Positions 7,511-15,265 of a stretch of DNA of 30,119 bases are shown piece after piece. Source of the stretch: a virus. The translations under genes and the position numbers were made by a program. A model generated the notes under the pieces. That model was not told the origin of the DNA and made no database searches. It saw nothing but the letters and a program-made list of their open reading frames with translations. Positions within the stretch are counted from its first letter, which is position 1; each line of letters opens with the position of its first letter. Where the stretch lies: positions 1 through 30,119 of IMG/VR virus record IMGVR_UViG_3300049489_000249; one strand, given 5' to 3'.

Positions 7511-7755
7511 TACTCCTCCTCAATTAACTCAATATCTTCTTGTATTTTGTCTAATTCTTTAGATATATCATCATTACAATTATCGCATACATTACCACAT
7601 GACATAGCAAACAGTTCAATTGCTTTGTCAATCTTCTGCTTTGCTGCTTCTTCACGCATCTTCTTTGCTGTTGCGCGAGAAATCTGATAAATATCGTCTT
7701 CTTCGTGTTCAAATTCTAATTCAACTTTTTCCAAGTCTAATGGTTTGATACTCAT
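7510..7755 (-). CDS. Small acidic Cys-containing protein (81 aa)
   Basis: A highly acidic, mainly helical protein with a tight cysteine cluster SCGNVCDNCND (C53, C57, C60), which could bind a metal if a fourth ligand comes from a partner or a dimer. AGGAG lies five bases before ATG 7755. It overlaps the next gene by TAATG. I do not recognise the family. Its position two genes after the major capsid protein suggests an assembly factor rather than a surface protein, which is inference. Confidence 0.6.
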   Translation of the reverse strand: MSIKPLDLEKVELEFEHEEDDIYQISRATAKKMREEAAKQKIDKAIELFAMSCGNVCDNCNDDISKELDKIQEDIELIEEE

Positions 7756-7763
7756 GGAATCTC

Positions 7764-8264
7764 CTATAGTTTTTCTTCGAGCATTGAGATAATCTGCTTA
7801 CGTTTCTTTCCTTGCTCCTCTACGTCAAGAATAGCTCTAAGGAGCACTGATGAAGAAGTATTAGCTATGATATTCTTGATAACACCAAGCTTATTCTCTA
7901 ATAGGATTTTAGCATTTTCCATATCTTCTTCCGAGGGCAAGACAACAGATTCTTTCTCTTCATTTTCAGAAACTGTAACACATAAAATCTCAGGAAACTC
8001 ATCATCGTCATCGTCGTCAGAAAAGAACTCAATTGCTTTTGTGTAGTTTGAAAAACTATCAATATCAGCAATTCTCTGTCCTTCTATATCGAAAGCTTTA
8101 ACCTCTAATACTCTCAACGAGTTAATTAAAGCTCTCTTATGCTCGTCTTCTAATTGGTCTATATCAAAATAAGAACTTTCACTTTCGTCATAGGATAGTT
8201 TTATCTTATCGTTCAAAAACCAAAAGGGTACATCTCCTAATCTTATCTTGATTAGTCTGGACAT
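7764..8264 (-). CDS. Acidic protein following the major capsid gene (166 aa)
   Basis: A helical, acidic protein with six consecutive aspartates at residues 83-88 and a helical C-terminus (about 105-166) ending in KKRKQIISMLEEKL. AAGGAG lies seven bases before ATG 8264. It is the first gene after the capsid terminator at 8282-8316. No family is recognisable to me. Position and size would suit a head-completion or tail-assembly factor, but nothing in the sequence proves this. Confidence 0.62.
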   Translation of the reverse strand: MSRLIKIRLGDVPFWFLNDKIKLSYDESESSYFDIDQLEDEHKRALINSLRVLEVKAFDIEGQRIADIDSFSNYTKAIEFFSDDDDDDEFPEILCVTVSENEEKESVVLPSEEDMENAKILLENKLGVIKNIIANTSSSVLLRAILDVEEQGKKRKQIISMLEEKL

Positions 8265-8281
8265 TTTAAAACTCCTTGGAT

Positions 8282-8316
8282 TAGAAAAAGAAGGAGGGTG
8301 AGTTTCCCCACCCTCC
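8282..8316 (-). terminator. Rho-independent terminator after the major capsid gene
   Basis: On the minus strand GGAGGGTG (8316-8309) pairs with CACCCTCC (8300-8293) across an 8-base loop and is followed by TTCTTTTTC. It lies about 19 bases after the capsid stop. Its stem resembles the terminator at 3991-4029 (both contain GGAGGGTGG). Confidence 0.85.
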
Positions 8317-8334
8317 CCCTAAAGACCTACACGA

Positions 8335-9591
8335 TTAGAGACCGGAGATAGCAGTGGTAACGTCGAGTTCACTCAGAGAACCGGCAGCAGAGATAGTCGC
8401 GCTCACGGGGAGAGCGATCTCGTTAGCCTTGATTGGGATGCTACGGAGCACGCCAATGGCCAAGCCGTCTTCATAAATCGAGAAACCATAGCGCTCTTTG
8501 AGCTTGATTTTCGTAATGTCGGTGCTCATGTCGTCCCACTGATCAACAGTGACATCTTCCTCGACAATGAGAGCGCCCAAGTTACGAGAATCGAAGAGCA
8601 TGATGTCACAAGTCTGCTTGTAGACATCGAAAGGAACGAATGGGCTAACAACAACGCGAAGTGGGTGTGGGAAGTAACTTGGGATAATCGCAGCAGAATT
8701 AAGATTCTGATCGATTTCCGCAACGCCAGTTGGGGTCTCGCCAGCAGCATTGCCACCAGGAGTAAACTGACCATAGCCACTGGGGATGCCACGGCCGCCC
8801 TGAGAGGCAGCAGCCCATGGATTACCCGACTTGGGCATGTTGTGTTGCTGGAACCAAGAACCGCCACCAGTGTTCTTCACGATGGTCTGGAGCAGAGGAT
8901 CAACCATCCACATAGACCAAGCGAGTGGGTGAAGAAGAAGTGTGTCTGGCATGAAACCCTGCATCATGATGTGGGCATAAGCCTTCATGAGGTCTTCCAT
9001 GCGGCAGGAGCCGTTACCGGCACCACTGATAGAACGACCAGTGCAAGTACCATAAACAGAAGACTCGGGGTTCTTATTATCGAATAGGGTTACGCCCATA
9101 CCCGAAATGAAGTTCATGCCCTTCTTCTCTTTGTGGCGGTCAAGCGCACGACGAGCAGCACGGATGTGAAGGTTAATAACATCGAACATGCTCTGACGAC
9201 GCATCTCTTCAGAAATCTTAAAGGCAACGCCGCTCTTTCCGGTCGAAACCGTGATCGAGCCTGGCGCAACGTTCAAGGTCTGCTCTGGATAAGCCATTCC
9301 TTCAGCGATATCGGCGGCAGTAAGCGCGCCGAGAGCTGGGAAGGTAATACGAGCAGCATTCTGAACTTGAATGCGATCAAGCAAAGCTGGGATAACGAGC
9401 ATTGGCTCAACGGGCTCACGAGCGATGTCTTCAATAACCTTAGGCAGCCAAACGTTAGCATTTGGGGTAGCCAGGAAATCTTTGAAACCGATCTGATCGC
9501 CGGTTGGAGCGTAAACGCCGCTGTTAATCCAAGTGTCTCTGTAGAGATGGTAATTATCACCAAAAGCTACTTTTGCATCAAACCTGTCCAT
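8335..9591 (-). CDS. Major capsid protein, HK97 fold (418 aa)
   Basis: This is the predicted shell protein. After an N-arm region it shows the usual order for HK97-type capsid proteins: WLPKVIEDIAREPVEPMLVI, a spine-helix and E-loop-like stretch ITFPALGALTAADIAEGMAY, VSTGKSGVAFKISEEMRRQS, the helix VINLHIRAARRALDRHKEKK, then the A-domain containing YAHIMMQGFMPDTLLLHP and the closing strands around LFDSRNLGALIVEEDVTVDQ. AGGAGG lies seven bases before ATG 9591. Its DNA is clearly richer in G+C than most of the window and uses different codons, consistent with very high expression. A strong terminator follows. It comes after protease/scaffold, as expected. Confidence 0.85.
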   Translation of the reverse strand: MDRFDAKVAFGDNYHLYRDTWINSGVYAPTGDQIGFKDFLATPNANVWLPKVIEDIAREPVEPMLVIPALLDRIQVQNAARITFPALGALTAADIAEGMAYPEQTLNVAPGSITVSTGKSGVAFKISEEMRRQSMFDVINLHIRAARRALDRHKEKKGMNFISGMGVTLFDNKNPESSVYGTCTGRSISGAGNGSCRMEDLMKAYAHIMMQGFMPDTLLLHPLAWSMWMVDPLLQTIVKNTGGGSWFQQHNMPKSGNPWAAASQGGRGIPSGYGQFTPGGNAAGETPTGVAEIDQNLNSAAIIPSYFPHPLRVVVSPFVPFDVYKQTCDIMLFDSRNLGALIVEEDVTVDQWDDMSTDITKIKLKERYGFSIYEDGLAIGVLRSIPIKANEIALPVSATISAAGSLSELDVTTAISGL

Positions 9592-9609
9592 ATGGCGTCC
9601 TCCTTTAAA

Positions 9610-11001
9610 TTACCGGAAGAGAAGATTCACGAGAACCATCTTTTCGGCTGCATTAGCATAGGTTAATTGGTCGGTACGGCCACCTGTGGCAGAACCTGGA
9701 GTTTGCATAATGGCGGCGGTTTGACCAGCATACGGAGTATGCACACGATCAAGAAGGTCGCGAGGGAAGATCTCGGTTCCAATAACCTGACCAACAATGC
9801 CTTCCACGAAACCGACAACGGCTTTCTCAATCTGAAGCGAAATCGCAGCATCAGCAGCAGCACTATAGTCTGGATCAGCAGAGAAGATAACACCAGAAGC
9901 GTTATATCCTTCAGCAGTACCAATGTCCAAAGTGGCCTTAATGAGGTTGCTGTTCGCGTCATAAGTGAGGAAATCGCCAAAGCTGAGATTGCCAGTGGCA
10001 CAAGCAAATGTCGAAACATTACTACCAACAGCAGCGTAGTGCGAATAGGTTAGGGTAGAGCTTGTCGTGAACGGAGAAGGAATAGCGTCGCCGCCAGCTT
10101 CAAACACGAAAACCATACCGAATTCATGATCAACAAAGAAGTCGCCTGCAGCGACGATTTGGCTGATAGAAGCAACCTGACGAACGAGACCAGCTACAGA
10201 AGCTGTAATTGGACTGTCTTCGGTGATATGAGCCAAGGGAGCATTGGTTGTCAGATAACCAACAACGCTATCGGTCGCAGCAACTTCAGAAGCAAACCGT
10301 GTAACGGCATGAATCTGAGCAGCGCTAAACCAACCCTTGGTCCGAGCATTGGTACCATCGATCATCAGAGAAAGAACTGTGCTTGCCCCGCCAGTGTTGT
10401 CATTGGCCATAGTCTCAGCAGTAGCAACTGCTGGGAGCACTGGGAATGTAGCAACATAGTCGCAAGTAATAGCAACAGTAGCTTGTGGGCGGAAGTTGTG
10501 TTGGAACAGAGTAGCTGGATTGTACCAGTCTGTGCCAGCGGCTTTGTAGTAGTTATAAGAAGCGATACCAACGGGCTTGCTGATGAAGTCCATAGCTCTC
10601 TCGCTGGGGTCGATTAGACCGCGCAGACGAAGAGCTTCAGTCAACTGAGCTTCGGTATAGCTAACAGCGCCAGTAACAGCAACGCCAGTAGCGAGGTCGA
10701 TAACGAACTCAGCAGCGTCAGTGGCGGTGTAACTAAGAACGGTGCTACCAGAAGCAACGTTCCATGCTTTGCGGAGACCAGCAGGAACCATAAATCCCTG
10801 ACGATCTTCAGCGACGACTTTGCCCATAGAGATGACGAAGTAAGTCTCAAGCTCTTTCTCGAATCGACCGACAGGCAGCCAAACGGCTGGCATCGATTCA
10901 AAGTAAGGCCGATCAGACTCCGACTTCTCCACATTTGGAGTCACGCGACCCATTCTGTCCCAGAACTTATGATTGGGAACATACCCGCGTGGAATTGCCA
11001 T
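9610..11001 (-). CDS. Abundant head protein next to the capsid gene (463 aa)
   Basis: A virion protein of uncertain role placed between the protease/scaffold and the major capsid gene. It starts MAIPRGYVPNHKFWDRMGRV and is rich in Ala, Thr and Val with beta-type segments (GMVFVFEAGGDAIP, SSTLTYSHYAAVGSN). Its ribosome site is AGGAGG five bases before ATG. Like the capsid gene it has raised G+C and similar codon use, which points to high copy number. It could be a second shell, vertex or decoration protein. I see neither the portal nor the protease motifs and do not assign the HK97 fold to it. Confidence 0.65.
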   Translation of the reverse strand: MAIPRGYVPNHKFWDRMGRVTPNVEKSESDRPYFESMPAVWLPVGRFEKELETYFVISMGKVVAEDRQGFMVPAGLRKAWNVASGSTVLSYTATDAAEFVIDLATGVAVTGAVSYTEAQLTEALRLRGLIDPSERAMDFISKPVGIASYNYYKAAGTDWYNPATLFQHNFRPQATVAITCDYVATFPVLPAVATAETMANDNTGGASTVLSLMIDGTNARTKGWFSAAQIHAVTRFASEVAATDSVVGYLTTNAPLAHITEDSPITASVAGLVRQVASISQIVAAGDFFVDHEFGMVFVFEAGGDAIPSPFTTSSTLTYSHYAAVGSNVSTFACATGNLSFGDFLTYDANSNLIKATLDIGTAEGYNASGVIFSADPDYSAAADAAISLQIEKAVVGFVEGIVGQVIGTEIFPRDLLDRVHTPYAGQTAAIMQTPGSATGGRTDQLTYANAAEKMVLVNLLFR

Positions 11002-11013
11002 ATTTACCTCCTA

Positions 11014-12267
11014 TTAATCAGCAGACTTTACAGAATCTGCCAAACTCTCGAAACTAATTACATTTTTATCAAGCACCGTTATAGCAACCATTTTATCATA
11101 AAATGACTTAGCAGTTACAAGCTTACCTTTTACAAGGTGACTTTTAATCTGCTCTACAGCTGCTTTTGCTGGAGCTGACAAACCATCAAACATCGAAAGC
11201 CCAGTGTTGTTGTCTTGAATTGGATTGGTGAGTGGTTCATCAATCTTTGGTTCGCGAGACATACCATCATTAAGCTTTGCCACAATAGCATCCAACTTAA
11301 AAGAGTCTTGAATCAGAAGATTCTCTTGCTCTAAATTCAAACCTTTAAGCGAAGAGACTCCATCTTCAATCGACTTGAACTTTCCAGACAGAGTGCCTTT
11401 CAGCGCAACAAGTTCAGCCTTAGTAGACTCAAGTTTTGCGCCGAGAGAGACATAATCATCAACCTGGAGAGAGTAGTCATTGTATTGACGACGAAGTTCG
11501 TCTCTTAGAACTTTAAGAGTCGAATTAGCATCAGATAACTTCTTAACAAGGTCTTCTTTTTCAGTTTCAGCTTTTTGTGTACGTTGAACAGCATCCTCAC
11601 ACTTAGAGCACTCGCGTGCAACAGTTAGTCTGCGGTCGATCATTTCCGTCTCTGCGGCAGCAAAGAGAGCACGAATATCTTTGTCAGAAGCGACTTTAAG
11701 TTGCTCGCATGATGGAGCAGCGAAGATAATTTCTTGCTCTTTCTTTTCAGAATCAGATGATGTTCCACAACCAAGAGCTTTTGCTTTACGAGAAACACAA
11801 GCAAGGATAGCTGTCTTGTCTCCTGGACCTTTGTATCGGCCGATAAGACGACGAGCGGCAGTCACATGAGCGCAATCTGGAACTGGGAAACTTCTATCTG
11901 GGCCGCAGAAAGTAGAGTTAGAAAGATTGCTCCTTTTCTCAGTAGAAAGCTTTGCATCAGCAAACTCTTCCTCCGAGAGAAGTCCTTCGTCTTTCATGAG
12001 TTCTAATTCTTTCTCAAGCTCAGTATTGATTTCATCAGCATTAACTTCTTGACCAGCTGTCTCTAATGCTTCCAGAGCATAGGTAAGAGCTAACTCATCG
12101 CTGAGTTCTGCTTCTACTTTGTCGCTAAGAAATGTCTCATTGGAAACAAAAGCAAAAAGCTTTTTGGCTTGATCGGCCAAAACAACTTCTTCAACTTCTG
12201 GTCTGAGAGGTTTGATCGCGTCAAGGATTTTCTGCTCATCCTCCGATAGAGAAAACTCCTTGTCCAT
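11014..12267 (-). CDS. Nested in-frame scaffold protein, internal start (417 aa)
   Basis: Within the protease/scaffold gene, codons for KEEQH read AAGGAGGAACAACAT directly before ATG 12267 (Met 279). That places a near-perfect AAGGAGG eight bases before an in-frame start. The product, beginning MDKEFSLSEDEQKILDA, would contain the acidic and coiled-coil scaffold part without the protease, like lambda Nu3 nested in gene C. The site sits exactly at the boundary between the protease domain and the scaffold region, which supports use. The signal could still be a chance result of Lys-Glu-Glu codons. Confidence 0.6.
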   Translation of the reverse strand: MDKEFSLSEDEQKILDAIKPLRPEVEEVVLADQAKKLFAFVSNETFLSDKVEAELSDELALTYALEALETAGQEVNADEINTELEKELELMKDEGLLSEEEFADAKLSTEKRSNLSNSTFCGPDRSFPVPDCAHVTAARRLIGRYKGPGDKTAILACVSRKAKALGCGTSSDSEKKEQEIIFAAPSCEQLKVASDKDIRALFAAAETEMIDRRLTVARECSKCEDAVQRTQKAETEKEDLVKKLSDANSTLKVLRDELRRQYNDYSLQVDDYVSLGAKLESTKAELVALKGTLSGKFKSIEDGVSSLKGLNLEQENLLIQDSFKLDAIVAKLNDGMSREPKIDEPLTNPIQDNNTGLSMFDGLSAPAKAAVEQIKSHLVKGKLVTAKSFYDKMVAITVLDKNVISFESLADSVKSAD

Positions 12268-13101
12268 ATGTTGTTCCTCCTTAATAAAATCCTTAAATTC
12301 GATTATGCTATTTCCTACACTTCCTCCTTCTTTTTCCTTCCATAGGTCTAAATCAATTGCATAGTCTTTAATACTGTCACTCATACTAACGGAAATGGCT
12401 GTGATTGGGTCGGCAGCAAAAACCACAAAACTAATTTCGTCATACAAGTGCATGCCAGGGACCACAGCACACACGACTGGGAGATCCTCTTCGGAATCAG
12501 CATATTTCTTGCCCCACTCGTGCTCACACATACCATCAGCAACCAGATTCTGGCCACAGATGTTGCAGTATGCTTCTCCTGGCGATCTAAACGAAGTAGA
12601 CACAGCATCAAAGCGTCCGTCCTTGACTTGCTCTATGGTCTCTTCATCAAAGATTCTGGCAGTTACTTCTATATAACCAAGACCCCTCCAGCCATCGCTA
12701 AAGGGGATTCCAGACTTCATAAAACGCTTTGCCGCAGCAAGCTGCTGCTTTGTGGTCAGAGAACCATCGAGCATAACTCGAACGTCTCTATCGTTTAGCA
12801 AAGCCTGAGGAACTGTTTCAATGTAAGTAGCGTTGGTGATAATACCAACTGGATCAGCTTCAGAATTGTGGTGCTTTAGAATCTTAGCAGGGTGCTTTCT
12901 GTTATTAAAGGTCTGAGCGCCATCTCGCATCTTAGACGGAAGATAGAAGCGCATGTTGTTATTGAGAAGACCAGAGTGAGTGGCTTCTACTTTAACCTCA
13001 AGACCTTTTTTAAAAGATTGGCCTGAAAAAACACTATCAGAATGAGTCTCTAATTCTTTATTTGGAGACACAATCTTGTAATAATCGCGAAATACAAACA
13101 T
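11014..13101 (-). CDS. Prohead protease fused to scaffold (695 aa)
   Basis: The N-terminal 240 residues fit the HK97-type prohead serine protease. HPAKILKHHNSEADPVGII supplies the catalytic His (H77 or H78) and FDAVSTSFRSPGEAY the Ser (S168 or S170). A CxxC...CxH cluster (C179, C182, C192, H194) follows the serine and may bind zinc, an insertion most relatives lack. Residues 279-400 are acidic. At about 400-450 lies RSFPVPDCAHVTAARRLIGR, a segment I associate with phage protease/scaffold fusions. Residues 500-640 look like coiled-coil scaffold. ATG 13101 has GGAGG 11 bases upstream. The protease would free the scaffold and trim head proteins during maturation. An internal start at 12267 may make scaffold alone. 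Confidence 0.78.
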   Translation of the reverse strand: MFVFRDYYKIVSPNKELETHSDSVFSGQSFKKGLEVKVEATHSGLLNNNMRFYLPSKMRDGAQTFNNRKHPAKILKHHNSEADPVGIITNATYIETVPQALLNDRDVRVMLDGSLTTKQQLAAAKRFMKSGIPFSDGWRGLGYIEVTARIFDEETIEQVKDGRFDAVSTSFRSPGEAYCNICGQNLVADGMCEHEWGKKYADSEEDLPVVCAVVPGMHLYDEISFVVFAADPITAISVSMSDSIKDYAIDLDLWKEKEGGSVGNSIIEFKDFIKEEQHMDKEFSLSEDEQKILDAIKPLRPEVEEVVLADQAKKLFAFVSNETFLSDKVEAELSDELALTYALEALETAGQEVNADEINTELEKELELMKDEGLLSEEEFADAKLSTEKRSNLSNSTFCGPDRSFPVPDCAHVTAARRLIGRYKGPGDKTAILACVSRKAKALGCGTSSDSEKKEQEIIFAAPSCEQLKVASDKDIRALFAAAETEMIDRRLTVARECSKCEDAVQRTQKAETEKEDLVKKLSDANSTLKVLRDELRRQYNDYSLQVDDYVSLGAKLESTKAELVALKGTLSGKFKSIEDGVSSLKGLNLEQENLLIQDSFKLDAIVAKLNDGMSREPKIDEPLTNPIQDNNTGLSMFDGLSAPAKAAVEQIKSHLVKGKLVTAKSFYDKMVAITVLDKNVISFESLADSVKSAD

Positions 13102-13107
13102 TATTTT

Positions 13108-15264
13108 TTATTCCTCCGAACTTATAACACAATCGCATCCAGGATGCAATGGAGGTAGCTCTTCATAAATTATAGCATCTGGTTGATTATATTCCAAAAA
13201 CTGTTTCTTACACATCTCGCAAGGAGAGTCGTTCTGTGTAACGGATCGAATGATTCTTTTGTTATTGATTTTATAACCAAGAGCAAGGCCGTAATTATAA
13301 GCTCTCATAACTTCAGAATAGTCGATTAGTTTAGCTCTACTCTTCATTGCGTCAAATACGAGTTTTGCAAAAACAGCGTTCTCTGTATTCAATCGGCTAT
13401 CAAGAGTAGTGTTTGTTTTAATCTTATCCAAAAGCTCTTCTCTTAACTTTGTTGTGTATTTTGTGATATGGTCTTTAATCTTTTCGTCAGTATAACTGAT
13501 GTTGACGCTAAGGATATCATTTCCGGTTTTAGAAAGACCAAATCTAAATGCACTTAAAGCCTGAGAGACAAGTCTGTCTTTCGCTTCTTCAAAAGCAATA
13601 CCAAGATTCAGTTCAATACGATTCAGATTAGCTTCTTTAGAAAGAGAATTGCTGATATCGGAAGCAATGCTCTCATAGATATTAGAGAGTTGGAAGCCGC
13701 GCCGGAAAAGCAAACTTGTTTCTGCTGTTTCAACAAAGTCTTTGTTCAACTTTGGAGCGTTTCTAACACCATGCTGGTTTTCAGGTCTGCTCTTATTAGC
13801 AACAGCGTTTCCACCAGGAGCCGCGCCGCCACCAGTAAGTTTCATCTTGTTAGAAGAAGCTCTGCTCTTTACTTCAGCTTGAGACTCTACGGTTCCTGGC
13901 TCATCAATAGCCTGAAGAACAATCTTGTCTCTATCTAAGAGCCCATAAGAAGTTTGCTCCCAGTCACCACTGGCGTTGCCTTTTGTATTCCAGGCAGTAC
14001 CTTCAAATGGTTCTCGGCCAATAGACTCTCGCAGTTCAGTATGCGTAATAACGTTCTTTAAGAAGATATCTGTGTAGTGGTTTTCTTTGGCGAGCAAAGA
14101 CTCAAAATCAATCTCATGGAACTTAAGATAAACCTTATTCTCGTCTTCAAACAAAGTACTTTCATCGAAAGTAGACTCAAGAAGAAGCTCTTGGATGACA
14201 TATGCGTAGAACTGAGCAGCAAACTCTGACTGATCTGCTTTGGTATCATCAACCAAGTTGCGAGAAAGTGTTTGCGCAGTACTTCTGTTAGCTGTTCCAG
14301 ACTCGCCCATATCAACAGAGCTAACACCTAAACCAGAGAAGATTCTCTGTTTGAAATGCAGAATAACTTTCTCAACAGCAACAGGAGAGCTACTGGCTGC
14401 AAGAGGAGTAATCGTATGCCTCTCTGGAGTAACCCAACAGCCATCTGAAGGCATCTGAGCAATACGCATGCGTACTACGTCTACCTCAGTCGTTCCATCG
14501 GCGTATGTTGCCGCTGGAGCCTCTTCTGTGCCAACTTGATAATGGAACAAAGGAAATAGATGTTGATATACAAGAAGCTCTACGTTTTCTTCAATTCGAC
14601 GTAAAGCTCTAATATCGTCTTTTACAGGAACGAGGATGGGCGTTCCAACGGAAAAGCCCTCTCTCTTATCCAGATAGAAATGAATAACATCTTCTGGACT
14701 AAACTCTTTCTCTTCTTTACCAGGAAGATTCTGAGCATACTTAACAATATCGCCAAACTCATTGCGCTTAATTCTCAGTGTTTCCATAGGCATTGGAAAG
14801 TAAGCAGCAACAGGTTTGACTTCTCTATTTCCAATAGTTCTAATCCGGCCGCCAGAAACCTTTTCGTTTCTAACCTTAACAAGCAGAGCATTCTGCTGTC
14901 TAACAATAGAAGAAATAAGCTGAGAAATTAGAATCTGGAACGGGATTCCAGAAGCTAATTCAATCTGCTCTATCCGCTTCTTGATATAGCGAATCCTTTC
15001 AGGATTTCGCCCAACAAACGAATAGCCTTCTTTGATAAAGAGATTCTTTTTGGTTCGAAAGGCTCTTCGGGCAAATGATTCAGTGTCACAAATACGGCCG
15101 ATTTCTGCAAAGTCCCACTCTGGAGCTTCCCAAACCATACCGCGAGAACGAGCTTTACCAACATTGTCCGTATAAACCTTTACAGGAGAAGGGACTTTAA
15201 TTGGCATTATTGGCTTTTTTTCAAGACCAGGATTAGCAGGAGTATCTACGTTCTTAATTTCCAT
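13108..15264 (-). CDS. Portal protein with MuF-type C-terminal tail (718 aa)
   Basis: The portal is the dodecameric ring at the DNA-entry vertex. The body shows portal features: VWEAPEWDFAEIGRICDTES, a helical region with KKRIEQIELASGIPFQILIS, EFSPEDVIHFYLDKREGFSV, then LFPLFHYQVGTEEAP and a long helical clip/stem region. The last 40 residues carry CEMC (682-685) and LPPLHPGCDC (703-712), the metal-binding-like signature of SPP1 gp7/Mu gpF head morphogenesis proteins, so this looks like a portal-MuF fusion. ATG 15264 has GAGGAG upstream and lies one base after the previous stop. An upstream extension to 15333 would overlap that gene by about 65 bases and is less likely. Confidence 0.82.
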   Translation of the reverse strand: MEIKNVDTPANPGLEKKPIMPIKVPSPVKVYTDNVGKARSRGMVWEAPEWDFAEIGRICDTESFARRAFRTKKNLFIKEGYSFVGRNPERIRYIKKRIEQIELASGIPFQILISQLISSIVRQQNALLVKVRNEKVSGGRIRTIGNREVKPVAAYFPMPMETLRIKRNEFGDIVKYAQNLPGKEEKEFSPEDVIHFYLDKREGFSVGTPILVPVKDDIRALRRIEENVELLVYQHLFPLFHYQVGTEEAPAATYADGTTEVDVVRMRIAQMPSDGCWVTPERHTITPLAASSSPVAVEKVILHFKQRIFSGLGVSSVDMGESGTANRSTAQTLSRNLVDDTKADQSEFAAQFYAYVIQELLLESTFDESTLFEDENKVYLKFHEIDFESLLAKENHYTDIFLKNVITHTELRESIGREPFEGTAWNTKGNASGDWEQTSYGLLDRDKIVLQAIDEPGTVESQAEVKSRASSNKMKLTGGGAAPGGNAVANKSRPENQHGVRNAPKLNKDFVETAETSLLFRRGFQLSNIYESIASDISNSLSKEANLNRIELNLGIAFEEAKDRLVSQALSAFRFGLSKTGNDILSVNISYTDEKIKDHITKYTTKLREELLDKIKTNTTLDSRLNTENAVFAKLVFDAMKSRAKLIDYSEVMRAYNYGLALGYKINNKRIIRSVTQNDSPCEMCKKQFLEYNQPDAIIYEELPPLHPGCDCVISSEE

Positions 15265-15265
15265 A

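Noticed and set aside
8665-10617. Long plus-strand open frames opposite the two head genes
   Set aside because: They lie antisense to well-supported high-expression genes, have no convincing ribosome sites and show no protein-like motifs.
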